A DNA stretch of 64,000 nucleotides from a virus. Position numbers and translations under genes: made by a program. Positions 28,640-38,804 of the stretch are shown in pieces (position 1 is the first letter of the stretch; each line of letters starts with the position of its first letter). Where the stretch lies: positions 1 to 64,000 of IMG/VR virus record IMGVR_UViG_3300007735_000800; one strand, given 5' to 3'. The notes beneath the pieces are model-generated. The model saw only the letters and a list, made by a program, of their open reading frames with translations. It ran no database searches and was not told the DNA's origin.

Positions 28640-29290
28640 ATGCCAACAAACCCATACTTTTCCAATTATCAAGGAGAACAGGATTTAGTAGAAGGTATCA
28701 CGATAGAAGTGATACAAGCTACTGGCGTGGATTGTATTTACATACCTAGAGAATATTTGTCAATTGATAAAATTTTTGGAGAAGACCCTGGTTCATATTT
28801 TAATAATGCATATAAATTGGAGATGTACTTACAAAGTTATAAAGGTTTTGAAGGTACCGACATTGTTACGCAATTTGGCCTTGAAATACGAGATAAAGTT
28901 TACTTGGTATTTGCAAGAAAAAGATTTAAACAAGAAGTTACAGATAAAAATTCTAATATTAAAAGACCCAGAGAAGGTGATTTAATTTATTTTCCACCTT
29001 CAAAATCTTTATTTGAGATAAACTTTGTAGAACATGAAAATCCATTTTATCCTCTTGGAAGACTGTATTCTTATTTCATAACCGCAGAGTTGTTCACTTA
29101 TAGCTATGAAAAAGTACAAACACCGATTGATCAAATCAATAAGGTCATGTCAGAAACAAGACAAACAAATTATGAAAACATGTTTGTATTAAATAATGGA
29201 ACGGGATCGTTTAATCCCGGAGATACGGTTCAATTATATACATCAACTATACCATTTCCAAATACATTTAACTTTAATGAGATCACATAA
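28640..29290 (+). CDS. 14: Neck protein gp14
   Basis: It follows gp13 as in T4 and has the gp14 pattern: NPYFSNYQGEQDLVEGITIE, DCIYIPREYLSIDKIFGEDP and the beta-rich core with KVYLVFARKRFKQEV and INFVEHENPFYPLGR. It has 216 residues against 256 in T4. It forms the neck with gp13. Confidence 0.9.
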   Translation: MPTNPYFSNYQGEQDLVEGITIEVIQATGVDCIYIPREYLSIDKIFGEDPGSYFNNAYKLEMYLQSYKGFEGTDIVTQFGLEIRDKVYLVFARKRFKQEVTDKNSNIKRPREGDLIYFPPSKSLFEINFVEHENPFYPLGRLYSYFITAELFTYSYEKVQTPIDQINKVMSETRQTNYENMFVLNNGTGSFNPGDTVQLYTSTIPFPNTFNFNEIT

Positions 29291-29292
29291 CT

Positions 29293-31986
29293 ATGGGATA
29301 CTTATGGAATAGATCATCTAGGCAACCAATACCCTACACCCATATAATGGGTTGGGGTAAGGTTGGAAATATTTTAAGTTACGGCACCAAGACATCTTTA
29401 AATGACTTTGCCGGAACAATTTCCTTTATAGAAGCAAGACCAACAGCATTTGGATTTAGTTATGAAGATGCGAATGTTTCCATGGAAAATGCTGTATTTT
29501 CTGGAAATATTGGTTGGGGAATATTTACAAAAAATGATGGTACAAAAATAACTAAAGGTGAAATGCAAGTAAATAATAATTCCATTCCATTAGATGTTCT
29601 CAGACCATGGTCATATTTAATAAGTGGTGCATCTGCTTACAATATAAATTTGGTAAATTCAAATATCATTTGCGCTGGTAGCAATTATTTTTTGGCTGCT
29701 TATGGAAACACTTTAATTGGTTTTGGTGGAAATTCGTATGGACAATGCAACCCACCAATTACTTCTACTGCAAATTTAATTCAAGTTTCAGCTGGATTTG
29801 GTCATTCGGTTGCTCTCTATAATGATGGGACAATATCTTCATGGGGGTTAAATAATAAAAACCAAACATCTGTTCCAGTTGGTTTAACGGCGAGTCAAAT
29901 AGCATCTGGTTATTATCATAATATTGCACTTAAGGGAGATAAAACTGTAGTATGCTGGGGTTCAAACGATGAAGGGCAGTGCAATGTCCCAGCGGGATTA
30001 AGTGGAATATCTTTTATTGCTGCTGGATTCAGACACAGTTTGGCAATAAGAGAAAATGGAACTGTTGTTTGTTGGGGTGACAATTCCAGCGGCCAATGTA
30101 ACGTTCCAGCTGGTGCAACTGGAGCTGCACAGATTGCCGGGGGTTCGGCACACACAGCTTTGTTGAAAGCCGATGGAAGTGTACTGTGTTGGGGTGGGAC
30201 TGGATTCAGACAATCCATTTTACCTGTTTTTCCGGATACAGCGTCAGATCCAGCAACACAATATGCAATATTTAAAAATCGACTTTATTCTCCTCTTGGT
30301 ATAACTGGTGCGGCAACAAAAGTATTTTGTACCGAAAACGCAACTTTTGCTTTATGTACTGGAAAAAGAGATAGAGGAAATTATATGTGGGCGGCTGTAC
30401 CAGGTACACTCGGATTAACTGGATTGGTTGCGGTTTATGCAACGCAATTCTTAATGGGCCCAACAGGTGCAAGCGCTATGAGTGGAATGTCTTTCTATAC
30501 AAAGTTAGAAGGATATGATCCTACAAGACATGATTACTATACTTACCCCAGTCAACCATCATACGGTCAATCTGTGTGGCCAAATGGAATTAATACTGCT
30601 TGGTGGAGTAATCAAAAATTAGACAAATGTTGGGTATCTGGATATCAACCAAATGGTATTTACAAGATATATGATTCATATTTTTCACCACCTGATCTTA
30701 GTGGATGTTCTATTAGACCAAGGCAATGGGGTGCTCCTTGGATAGAAAGTTCTTTAGATGCTATGCACAATATTTTGGGTTATATTAGAAAAAATACAAC
30801 CGAATATGGTTGGAACAATTTTAATTCAGGATATTGGCCAAACATAATAATCACCAAAAAACACACAGTGTGCATCGGCCACTATGCAGGAAATAATACA
30901 AATCTTTATGGCGTAAGATGGTTGAGGCGAGATGGCACCGTTATAACAAGAGATTTGACAAGAATTTCTAATCTGTATTTTCAAAGTGTTGGTGTGAATC
31001 CAGATTTATACTTATACGAAATGAATACTGAATTAACTCAGGATGATTTAAATAATATTTCAGTATATAATGTATGGCCTAAATTTTCTGGATTTACTGG
31101 TTCTAAAACGATTGATACTTATGCATGGGTATGGAAAGGTTTAACTTACATAGATTACAACAGTATTGAAATGATGTCACAGGTAGGTCGTCGTCTATGG
31201 TATTTGGATGGGCAAGATAGAGTTTATTCTAAGAGAGTGTTGGGTACATATGCAAATCCACAAACAAATTATAGACCTACTATGTTAAAAACAATATCGG
31301 GCAAACCCCACAAATATGAACCGGATGATATTGAGTGCACCACTTTTCCTGGGGACAGTGGCACTCCTGTTTTTATAACAGCAGCAAGACAAACAGGATA
31401 CACTGAACCGTTGGAAGCCGCATATTTTGCGGGGCAGGGGATAACGGTAGGAAGAACTTTATTCTGTGGTACATTTGACTATGGAACCGGAGAATATGGA
31501 TCTACATTTGTTAATGAAATTAATTCTATTTTGATAAGCAGGGGTTTAACTGGAAATGAATTGATCAAACAAATAGATGTGGACTCTGTCGGTAAATCTC
31601 TACCATGGACTGCTCCTGTGACCGGATTTGACGAATACGCTTTGAATTCTAGTTCACCAAATTATTCAGGTGTTGTATCTGCAGCATTAGGAGGCCCAGA
31701 AACAAATACAGTCACCTTAATAGGTGAAGGTGTCGTAGATTCTTGGGATTCAACAAATAATATTTTGACGTTATCTGGTATAAGTGGTTCATTCCATACG
31801 CCAGGTTTAACATACTATTCTATAATACAAAATTTAAATGATTCTACTGTAAATTATTCGAAAATAAATCCATATATTATTCCAATAAATAATGGTTTGG
31901 GGACAACGGCTGGATCTAACAACATATTAGAATCTGAAGCAGCAGGATATACTTTTGATCCTAACAATCCATTTGGAGATGAATAA
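29293..31986 (+). CDS. Virion protein with RCC1-type propeller repeats and trypsin-like domain (897 aa)
   Basis: Residues about 125-310 hold RCC1-like repeats (SSWGLNNKNQTSVP, VVCWGSNDEGQCNVPAG, VVCWGDNSSGQCNVPAG, VLCWGGTG). Residues about 500-740 look like a trypsin-like protease: IITKKH (H524), NPDLYLYEMN (D571) and FPGDSGTPVF (S689). The C-terminus is Asn/Ser-rich. It is inserted between gp14 and gp15, where T4 has no gene, 2 bases after gp14 and overlapping gp15 by one base. It may be a neck appendage that binds or cleaves host surface protein or itself. Confidence 0.75.
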   Translation: MGYLWNRSSRQPIPYTHIMGWGKVGNILSYGTKTSLNDFAGTISFIEARPTAFGFSYEDANVSMENAVFSGNIGWGIFTKNDGTKITKGEMQVNNNSIPLDVLRPWSYLISGASAYNINLVNSNIICAGSNYFLAAYGNTLIGFGGNSYGQCNPPITSTANLIQVSAGFGHSVALYNDGTISSWGLNNKNQTSVPVGLTASQIASGYYHNIALKGDKTVVCWGSNDEGQCNVPAGLSGISFIAAGFRHSLAIRENGTVVCWGDNSSGQCNVPAGATGAAQIAGGSAHTALLKADGSVLCWGGTGFRQSILPVFPDTASDPATQYAIFKNRLYSPLGITGAATKVFCTENATFALCTGKRDRGNYMWAAVPGTLGLTGLVAVYATQFLMGPTGASAMSGMSFYTKLEGYDPTRHDYYTYPSQPSYGQSVWPNGINTAWWSNQKLDKCWVSGYQPNGIYKIYDSYFSPPDLSGCSIRPRQWGAPWIESSLDAMHNILGYIRKNTTEYGWNNFNSGYWPNIIITKKHTVCIGHYAGNNTNLYGVRWLRRDGTVITRDLTRISNLYFQSVGVNPDLYLYEMNTELTQDDLNNISVYNVWPKFSGFTGSKTIDTYAWVWKGLTYIDYNSIEMMSQVGRRLWYLDGQDRVYSKRVLGTYANPQTNYRPTMLKTISGKPHKYEPDDIECTTFPGDSGTPVFITAARQTGYTEPLEAAYFAGQGITVGRTLFCGTFDYGTGEYGSTFVNEINSILISRGLTGNELIKQIDVDSVGKSLPWTAPVTGFDEYALNSSSPNYSGVVSAALGGPETNTVTLIGEGVVDSWDSTNNILTLSGISGSFHTPGLTYYSIIQNLNDSTVNYSKINPYIIPINNGLGTTAGSNNILESEAAGYTFDPNNPFGDE

Positions 31987-32657
31987 TGTTTCCCAATGAA
32001 TACTATAATAATAGAAGTTTAAGAAAATTGGTAGTAGGTTTTGGATCTCTATTCAGTGATATAAACATTCATCATACTATGAAATCTGGTAATGCGAGTG
32101 AAGATATACAGATCAAAGTACCAATAACCTACGCACCACAAGAAAAATTTATTAGAAGATTGTTGGAACCATCATCAATTTCAGATGGAACAAGAATAGA
32201 AACTCAACTTCCAAAAATGAGTTATATAATGAGCTCCGTCAATCCCGATCCTTCTAGAAGAATAAACAAATTAACTTCTCTTCAAGCTACTACCGGGTCT
32301 GCTGGAGATTGTAGTAACACTGGATATGAAGTAACAGAAAGAATTCCGGTAAACGTAGCTTTTGTCTTGTATCTATATACAAGACATATAGATGATACTC
32401 TTCAAATAGTAGAACAAATTTTGCCTTATTTTAATCCAGATCACATAATTTCCATGGACATGAATAATGCACAAACCGATGTACGAATTCCAATTACATT
32501 AGTTTCAAATAACATAAATGAAAAATTTGATGGTGATTTTGGTGGTAGACGTGTAAACATATCATCATTATCTTTTGTTGCAAAATCATTTATATACGGA
32601 AAAGTAAAAGAACTTACAAAAATAGACACGTTTGACATAAATATTGATAGTCTTTAA
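31986..32657 (+). CDS. 15: Tail terminator gp15
   Basis: The front (SLRKLVVGFGSLFSDINIHH) and the block VPITYAPQEKFIRRLLEP match T4 gp15 (272 residues; here 223). The middle ITERIPVNVAFVLYLYTRH-like strand (here VTERIPVNVAFVLYLYTRHI) is typical. gp15 caps the tail tube and sheath and joins the neck. Confidence 0.9.
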   Translation: MFPNEYYNNRSLRKLVVGFGSLFSDINIHHTMKSGNASEDIQIKVPITYAPQEKFIRRLLEPSSISDGTRIETQLPKMSYIMSSVNPDPSRRINKLTSLQATTGSAGDCSNTGYEVTERIPVNVAFVLYLYTRHIDDTLQIVEQILPYFNPDHIISMDMNNAQTDVRIPITLVSNNINEKFDGDFGGRRVNISSLSFVAKSFIYGKVKELTKIDTFDINIDSL

Positions 32658-32659
32658 TT

Positions 32660-33103
32660 ATGAATATTAATAAAAATTTAGCTTCTTTTTTTAATGTGCC
32701 TCAAAATAATGTAGACAAAAAACCATCATCCGGTGGAACTTTTGACAGTGCAAATTTTCAAAAAGATTATGAGATGGTTCAATCCAATCTCAAAGATCTT
32801 ATTGGAAATGGAAACATAGCACTTGAAAGTGCTCTTAAAGTTGCAACAGAATCAGATTCTCCAAGAGCATTTGAAGTTGTTGCTATATTATTAAAAACAA
32901 TGGCAGATTTAAATAACAACGTTTTGGATGTACATAAAAAGGCAAAAGACACAACAGCTCCTCTAAAAACTGAGGTAAAGCAAACAAACAATTCTGTATT
33001 TATTGGGTCTACCAAAGATCTTCAAAATCTGTTAAATAAAGAAAGAAGTACTGAAAAAGATATTGTGGAAGCAGAAATTGTAAATGAGCAACAGCCAAAA
33101 TAA
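32660..33103 (+). CDS. 16: Small terminase subunit gp16
   Basis: Its position before gp17, 147-residue length (T4: 164) and helical content support gp16. The central region (NGNIALESALKVATESDSPR, then FEVVAILLKTMADLNNNVLD) matches the T4 gp16 oligomerisation helices. Its end overlaps gp17 by 20 bases. gp16 regulates the packaging motor. Confidence 0.87.
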   Translation: MNINKNLASFFNVPQNNVDKKPSSGGTFDSANFQKDYEMVQSNLKDLIGNGNIALESALKVATESDSPRAFEVVAILLKTMADLNNNVLDVHKKAKDTTAPLKTEVKQTNNSVFIGSTKDLQNLLNKERSTEKDIVEAEIVNEQQPK

Positions 33104-34736
33104 AGAAGGTTATAGAAACAATTCTAAACTAAAACTTCCAGGAGTTGAACTTAATTACACAGAAGATCAGCTCAAGGAGTATGTTAAATGCGCAAAAGAT
33201 CCTGTTTATTTTTGTGAAAAATACATAAAAGTAAAAACTCTTGATAAAGGAATTGTTCCATTCAATCTTTATCAGTACCAAAAAAACTTTGTAAATGCAA
33301 TTAATGATAATCGATTTGTAATTTCAAAATGGCCCCGCCAATGTGGTAAATCAACGTGTGTTACAAGTTATATTTGTCATTATATTAATTTTAATCAAAG
33401 CGTAAATGTAGCAATTCTTGCAAACAGATTGAAAACTGCTAAAGAAGAATTATTTTCAAAACTTCAATTGGCTTATGAAAACCTTCCACATTTTCTTCAA
33501 CAAGGCGTGGTTGAATGGAATAAAACTTCTTTTAAACTAGAAAATGGTTCTAGAGTTATGTGCGATGCCACCTCGTCTTCAGCAATTCGTGGTGGTTCAT
33601 ATAACTTGCTTCTTCTTGATGAGTATGCGTTCTTGCCCCCCCATGTTGCTGAAGAATTTTATACATCAACATATCCGACAATTTCTGCCGGTACAACAAC
33701 AAAGCTTATAATAGTATCTACACCCAATGGTATGAATCATTTTCATAAACTTTGGGTTGATGCAAATAGACCTTCTGGACACAAATTAAAAAATAAATTT
33801 GTTCCTCTTGAGGTTTCATGGAGAGAAACACCAATAAGTCCTGGAAAACCAGATCTGAGAAATGATAAATGGGCAGAAGAACAAATAGCCAATACAAGTC
33901 CAGAGCAATTTGAACAGGAATATGGGTGTAGTTTTCTTGGATCCTCAAATACATTAATTTCAACAACCAAATTGAGCGTACTTGCTCCCGAGGATTGTTT
34001 ATCAGAAGATTCAGAAGGATTAAAAATTTTTGAAAAAGCAGATAAAGACAAAGTCTATTTTTTGATGGCTGATGTCTCTAGAGGTCAGGGTTCAGATTAC
34101 TCCGCTTTTGTAGTTGTAGAGGGATCAAAGAGTCCATATAAAGTTGTGGCAACTTTTAGAAATAATACAATAAGTCCATTTGCATTTCCTAATGTGATTA
34201 AAAAGGTTGCAGAACAATATAACAATGCATATGTTTTGGTCGAGACAAATGACATAGGTGGTCAGGTTTCTGCTATCCTATACAATGACTTGAGTTATGA
34301 AAATGTACTGATGACACGGATGATGGGAAGAAAGGGACAAGTTCTTTCCCAGGGATTTGCAAGTGGCAAGAGCGAATTTGGTCTCAGAACAACAGCTCAA
34401 ACAAAAAAATTGGGCTGTGCAATATTAAAAAGATTGGTGGAAGAGGATAAAATTTTACTAAATGATGAAAGAATAATACAGGAATTGATGTCTTTCGTCT
34501 CAAAATCCAACACCTTCAAAGCAGAAGAAGGTCAGCACGATGATTTGGTAATGTCCTTGGTATTTTTTGCCTGGTTATGTCGCCAAGAATATTTTGCAGA
34601 TTTAATTGAATCTGCATATTTAAATTATGAAGAGGCAAAAAAACCAGAAGAAGAAAACACGTTGTTTATGTTAAGTAACACAAATGACGATGATGAAAAA
34701 TTCAGTGACGGTACCGCTGTTTGGTATCCCGCTTAA
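33084..34736 (+). CDS. 17: Large terminase subunit gp17
   Basis: The 550-residue protein has the Walker A variant WPRQCGKST (residues 83-91), Walker B LLLLDEYAF near 174, and the nuclease-domain DVSRGQGSDYSAF with later Asp residues, as in T4 gp17 (610). It powers DNA translocation into the head and cuts the concatemer. Confidence 0.95.
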   Translation: MSNSQNKEGYRNNSKLKLPGVELNYTEDQLKEYVKCAKDPVYFCEKYIKVKTLDKGIVPFNLYQYQKNFVNAINDNRFVISKWPRQCGKSTCVTSYICHYINFNQSVNVAILANRLKTAKEELFSKLQLAYENLPHFLQQGVVEWNKTSFKLENGSRVMCDATSSSAIRGGSYNLLLLDEYAFLPPHVAEEFYTSTYPTISAGTTTKLIIVSTPNGMNHFHKLWVDANRPSGHKLKNKFVPLEVSWRETPISPGKPDLRNDKWAEEQIANTSPEQFEQEYGCSFLGSSNTLISTTKLSVLAPEDCLSEDSEGLKIFEKADKDKVYFLMADVSRGQGSDYSAFVVVEGSKSPYKVVATFRNNTISPFAFPNVIKKVAEQYNNAYVLVETNDIGGQVSAILYNDLSYENVLMTRMMGRKGQVLSQGFASGKSEFGLRTTAQTKKLGCAILKRLVEEDKILLNDERIIQELMSFVSKSNTFKAEEGQHDDLVMSLVFFAWLCRQEYFADLIESAYLNYEEAKKPEEENTLFMLSNTNDDDEKFSDGTAVWYPA

Positions 34737-34739
34737 AAT

Positions 34740-34747
34740 TATAAATA
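34740..34747 (+). promoter_or_regulatory. T4-type late promoter with leader
   Basis: TATAAATA lies 22 bases before the gp18 ATG; TTAGGGAAAA in the leader is the ribosome-binding site. Confidence 0.82.
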
Positions 34748-34769
34748 TTTTTATAATTTAGGGAAAACC

Positions 34770-36068
34770 ATGACAACAATACCCCCAACCTTTAATTCTT
34801 TTGTGACCCCATCAGTATATTCGACACAAAATACAACAAATGATTTGTATGTAGGTTTTGTAGCTGGAAATACTTATGTTGTACCTACCTTTGGAAATGC
34901 GGGTGCTTGCGCTACCACGGTTGATCCCGGTGGTCTATTCGGATGGTTAATATATTCAAGAACAAGTATTGCCAACCCTGCAAAAGGTTTAACGAGTGAC
35001 CAATATCTTTTATATTCTACTCCAACAGATTTCTTGAATGACTTAAATGCACTAAAAGGTGTGACACAGTGTGTTTTGTCTTTGGCTAATTCGGGTGGGA
35101 CCTATTCCTTCTTTACAAGAAATGCGGCAACCTCTAGTAATGTAGGTTCAACAATAACACCAACAACTATAGGTGCTGACTTTTTACATGCTTTGCATGC
35201 TCTTGCATATGGTGTAAATTTGGTAATAACCGGAACAACCGGTGGTTTAGAAAATTTTGATTTAATAAATTCAAGTAATATAGAAGTTTTGATGGGACAA
35301 ACTGCAAATGCATCTCTGTCTAGTTATTTGTTAGACAATCCATATGTTGTTGGAATATTCCCTTCTAATGGTTATACTGCAGCAAATTTTGATTTATTTA
35401 TTCCCAGTGGCGTAACAAATGCAGATTTTACTGATAGAATTTTCAATATTTACGGTAATGTAAACTACAACATTTCAACATCAACATTATACGCAAATTC
35501 TACGATGAATTATACTACGACACCAGTAGCCCATGTTGTAGGTGCATTTGCAAATTCTAAAAATCAAAATCAATACTATTTAACAGTTGCCGGTGACAAT
35601 CTTTCAGTACCGTTAAATGGAAAAATCTCCAATCCAATATCATGGTACACAACTACAAAGAAAGACATATTTAAAAAGAACAGAGTAAATTTTTATACTT
35701 ATGTTTCCACTCCTTTCTTGGGTTCAGACTTAGTCGGTGCCACTGCCGGAACAAGCACTTCTTATACATCCGATGAAAGAATTGGTGTTGCAAATCTAAA
35801 GAATACAATAGAAAAATCAGTCAATGATATTTTGTTGACATATTTATTCAATGTAAATAACTCGATTACCAGGGCTTCTATAACCACTCAAGTTGAACTT
35901 TATATTGAATCTATAAATGAATATTTGGTTCCCTCCGCAACAATAATAACTTGTGATGGAACCAATAACACAGATAATTCTTCCACACTCACTGTCGATA
36001 TAACAGTAAAACCAATACAATCTGCATCTGAGCTAGTGATCAGGGTTTCGGTTTCTGACGTAGCATAA
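34770..36068 (+). CDS. 18: Tail sheath protein gp18 (short)
   Basis: The position between gp17 and gp19 and the C-terminal half support gp18: an extended N-terminal region, then RIGVANLKNTIEKSVNDILL and TLTVDITVKPIQSASELVIR, which is the usual sheath C-terminal domain. It has 432 residues against 659 in T4, so the outer protrusion domains are probably reduced. Abundant synthesis is suggested by its own consensus late promoter and good ribosome-binding site. Confidence 0.85.
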   Translation: MTTIPPTFNSFVTPSVYSTQNTTNDLYVGFVAGNTYVVPTFGNAGACATTVDPGGLFGWLIYSRTSIANPAKGLTSDQYLLYSTPTDFLNDLNALKGVTQCVLSLANSGGTYSFFTRNAATSSNVGSTITPTTIGADFLHALHALAYGVNLVITGTTGGLENFDLINSSNIEVLMGQTANASLSSYLLDNPYVVGIFPSNGYTAANFDLFIPSGVTNADFTDRIFNIYGNVNYNISTSTLYANSTMNYTTTPVAHVVGAFANSKNQNQYYLTVAGDNLSVPLNGKISNPISWYTTTKKDIFKKNRVNFYTYVSTPFLGSDLVGATAGTSTSYTSDERIGVANLKNTIEKSVNDILLTYLFNVNNSITRASITTQVELYIESINEYLVPSATIITCDGTNNTDNSSTLTVDITVKPIQSASELVIRVSVSDVA

Positions 36069-36076
36069 AATAAAAC

Positions 36077-36628
36077 ATGCCAACAGTAAGCAATTCCAAT
36101 TCAATACAAGCATTTAAACAAAATTTTAACGGTGGAACCCGTTCAAACAGATTTGAAGTAATATCATCTTCTGGATGGCCTAGTGGCGTTCAATACAATG
36201 CATTGAATAGTAAATTTAAAATTTATTCTACTTCTATGCCAAAAGCAGAAGTCGGAACAATAACTGTTGGATACCGTGGCAGACCTTTTAATCTTGCAGG
36301 AGATAGATCATATCCAACATGGCAGCTAAATGTTTATGATGATAGAGATACAAAAAATTTGTGGAAATCTTTTCAACAATGGAAAGAATTGATGGATGGG
36401 CATGTAAACCATAAAGTATATAATGCTGATTTTCCTTATAAAAATTTACAAAAAACTTGGGTTTTAAATCAATTAGATTTAAACGAAAATATACTTAGAA
36501 CAATAACTTTAAAAAATTGCTGGCCTAGCCAAGTTGGAGGCTTGCTTTTTGATTCAACATCATCAAGCCAGTCCAGTTTTTCTGTAACCATGGTATTTGA
36601 TTGGTACGAAATCACGAAAGGCATTTAA
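36077..36628 (+). CDS. 19: Tail tube protein gp19, first copy
   Basis: The 183-residue protein has the gp19 pattern: IQAFKQNFNGGTRSNRFEV at the start, GRPFNLAGDRSYPTWQLNVY in the middle and a C-terminal SVTMVFDWYEI strand (T4 gp19: 163). The next gene is a paralog. Either could be the major tube protein. Confidence 0.88.
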   Translation: MPTVSNSNSIQAFKQNFNGGTRSNRFEVISSSGWPSGVQYNALNSKFKIYSTSMPKAEVGTITVGYRGRPFNLAGDRSYPTWQLNVYDDRDTKNLWKSFQQWKELMDGHVNHKVYNADFPYKNLQKTWVLNQLDLNENILRTITLKNCWPSQVGGLLFDSTSSSQSSFSVTMVFDWYEITKGI

Positions 36629-37201
36629 ATGGCGAAGATATCAATAGCCGATTTCAAATCAAATTTTCAAGGTGGTACCAGAGAAAATAGATTTAGAGTA
36701 AGTGGTATAATTCCAGGAAACGGAGAATTCAGTACTTTTCATATAAGAACTACTCAAATACCAACATTTTCAACAACTACTATTGAATATGGTTATTTTG
36801 GAAGAAAAGCTTTTTATCCTGGAGAAAAACAATATCAACCTTGGTCAGTAAGAATAATTGATGATACAGGACAGATACAGGATCTTTGGAAAAAATTTAA
36901 TAGATGGCAAAATAAAATTAATGATCATAAAACTAATAATTCTCAACTTTTAACCAATCAAACCAGTTACAAAGGATATGGTTGGAGAGTAGATCATTTA
37001 GATCTCAATGGCGATCTTGGTACCGGAAATATAGAAAAATCATTCTATATGCATGGATGTTGGCCAAAAGTTGTAGATTCTATACTTTTGAGTATGACAA
37101 ATCCAAATGCTTTAAATGAATTTAATGTAATATTCTTATATGATTGGATTGAATTGGGTTCCAAAGGAACAAAAATTACAAGATCAGTAGGGTCCTCTTA
37201 A
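36629..37201 (+). CDS. Tail tube protein gp19 paralog, second copy
   Basis: It has 190 residues and shares with the preceding protein the opening ADFKSNFQGGTRENRFRV, the element YFGRKAFYPGEKQYQPW and the final NVIFLYDWIEL strand. It directly abuts the first copy. One copy may be the bulk tube subunit and the other a specialised ring; which is which is not visible. Confidence 0.85.
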   Translation: MAKISIADFKSNFQGGTRENRFRVSGIIPGNGEFSTFHIRTTQIPTFSTTTIEYGYFGRKAFYPGEKQYQPWSVRIIDDTGQIQDLWKKFNRWQNKINDHKTNNSQLLTNQTSYKGYGWRVDHLDLNGDLGTGNIEKSFYMHGCWPKVVDSILLSMTNPNALNEFNVIFLYDWIELGSKGTKITRSVGSS

Positions 37202-37226
37202 TTCAGTATAACTATAATAGAACACT

Positions 37227-38804
37227 ATGGAAATTGATATTTTTGGTTTTGAATTCGGAAAAAAGGTACCCACAAAGCAAGAAAAACAAGATATTGCTTT
37301 GCAGAAGTTTACTGCCCCAGAAACATTTGATGGTACTGTAACAGTAGAGGCTGGCGGCTATTATAGTTCATCTATTGATTATACTGGAACACTAAAAGAC
37401 GAAAATAGTTCTGTAATACAATACAGAAACATGTCTGTGTATCCAGAGGTCGATAATGCCATCGAAGAGATAGTAAACGCTAGCATTGTCAAAGGAGTGG
37501 ATGGTAAACCATTAAAACTTGATTTAAAAAATCTACCAGTTTCTGAACCTATTAAAATTAAAATTTACAAAGAATTTGATACTTTAGTAAAACTTTTAGA
37601 TTTTAATCATAAATCCTATGAAATTTTTAGAAGATGGTACATTGATTCTAAATTATTTTATAATTTAATAATTGATAAAGATAGACCTCAAGATGGTATT
37701 AAAGATATTCTTCCAATAGATCCTTTAAAAATAAAAAAGGTAAGAAAAGTAAAAAAAGAACAAGAACGAACAAAACATAGTTCTGTTTCTTTGATTAAAG
37801 AAATTGAAGAATATTATCTTTATACAGATTCCGATAAAGAATCATTTTTATTGACTGGTCCACAGGGCCTTCATTTGTCCCTGGATAGCGTCGTATATGT
37901 ACCATCCGGTGTGGTTGATTTAAACAGCAAACGCGTCCTGGGGTATTTACACAAGGCTGTAAGACCTTTGAACATGTTAAGGCAACTAGAAGATTCTCTT
38001 CTAGTTTACCGGGTAGCAAGAGCACCAGAACGTAGAGTATTTTACGTTGACGTAGGTCAGCTGCCAAAACAAAAAGCCGAGCAATACATGCGGGATATGA
38101 TGAGTAGATTCCGTAACAGGGTTGTTTATAATCAAAATACCGGAGAGGTAAGAGATGAAAGAAATCATCTCTCAATATTGGAAGATTATTGGATTCCAAG
38201 AAGAGAAGGATCTCAGGGAACACAAATCACAACTCTTCCCGGCGGAAACGCCATGTCACAAATAGAGGATGTTGATTACTTTAAAAAGAAGCTTTATAAT
38301 TCTTTGAATGTTCCTCTAAACAGACTTGCAGCAGATCAATCTGGGTTCAATATGGGTCGTTCGGTAGAAATTACCAGAGAAGAAGTTAAATTTTACAAAT
38401 TTGTTGATAGACTTAGACATCATTTTTCTAAACTTTTCTTAGATATGTTGAGAGTGCAGCTTCTTTTACGTGGGATAATAACAGAAGAAGATTGGAAAGT
38501 ATTAAAGCAGGAAATAGTGTTTGTTTACAATACAGACAATTATTTCTGGGATCTAAAGGAAGCAGAAATTTTGGCAGAAAGAATTAAAATGATTTCTTAT
38601 GTCGAACCCTATGTTGGTAAATATTTTTCTACAGATTACATAAAGAGAAAAATATTGCATCAAACTGAAAATGATATTGCTGAGATTGATAAACAAATGA
38701 AAGAAGACAAGATAAAAATGCAGCAAGAACAACTTGCTATGATGGCACAGCAACAAGCCATGCAGATGCAGGGAATGGCACCTCCAGAGGAGCAGCAGCA
38801 ATGA
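37227..38804 (+). CDS. 20: Portal protein gp20
   Basis: It has 525 residues, as in T4 (524), with characteristic blocks: YPEVDNAIEEIVNASIV near residue 71, LPGGNAMSQIEDVDYFKKKL near 345 and LYNSLNVPLNRL. The C-terminus is a Gln/Met-rich helix. gp20 is the dodecameric portal through which DNA enters. It overlaps the next gene by 4 bases. Confidence 0.94.
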   Translation: MEIDIFGFEFGKKVPTKQEKQDIALQKFTAPETFDGTVTVEAGGYYSSSIDYTGTLKDENSSVIQYRNMSVYPEVDNAIEEIVNASIVKGVDGKPLKLDLKNLPVSEPIKIKIYKEFDTLVKLLDFNHKSYEIFRRWYIDSKLFYNLIIDKDRPQDGIKDILPIDPLKIKKVRKVKKEQERTKHSSVSLIKEIEEYYLYTDSDKESFLLTGPQGLHLSLDSVVYVPSGVVDLNSKRVLGYLHKAVRPLNMLRQLEDSLLVYRVARAPERRVFYVDVGQLPKQKAEQYMRDMMSRFRNRVVYNQNTGEVRDERNHLSILEDYWIPRREGSQGTQITTLPGGNAMSQIEDVDYFKKKLYNSLNVPLNRLAADQSGFNMGRSVEITREEVKFYKFVDRLRHHFSKLFLDMLRVQLLLRGIITEEDWKVLKQEIVFVYNTDNYFWDLKEAEILAERIKMISYVEPYVGKYFSTDYIKRKILHQTENDIAEIDKQMKEDKIKMQQEQLAMMAQQQAMQMQGMAPPEEQQQ

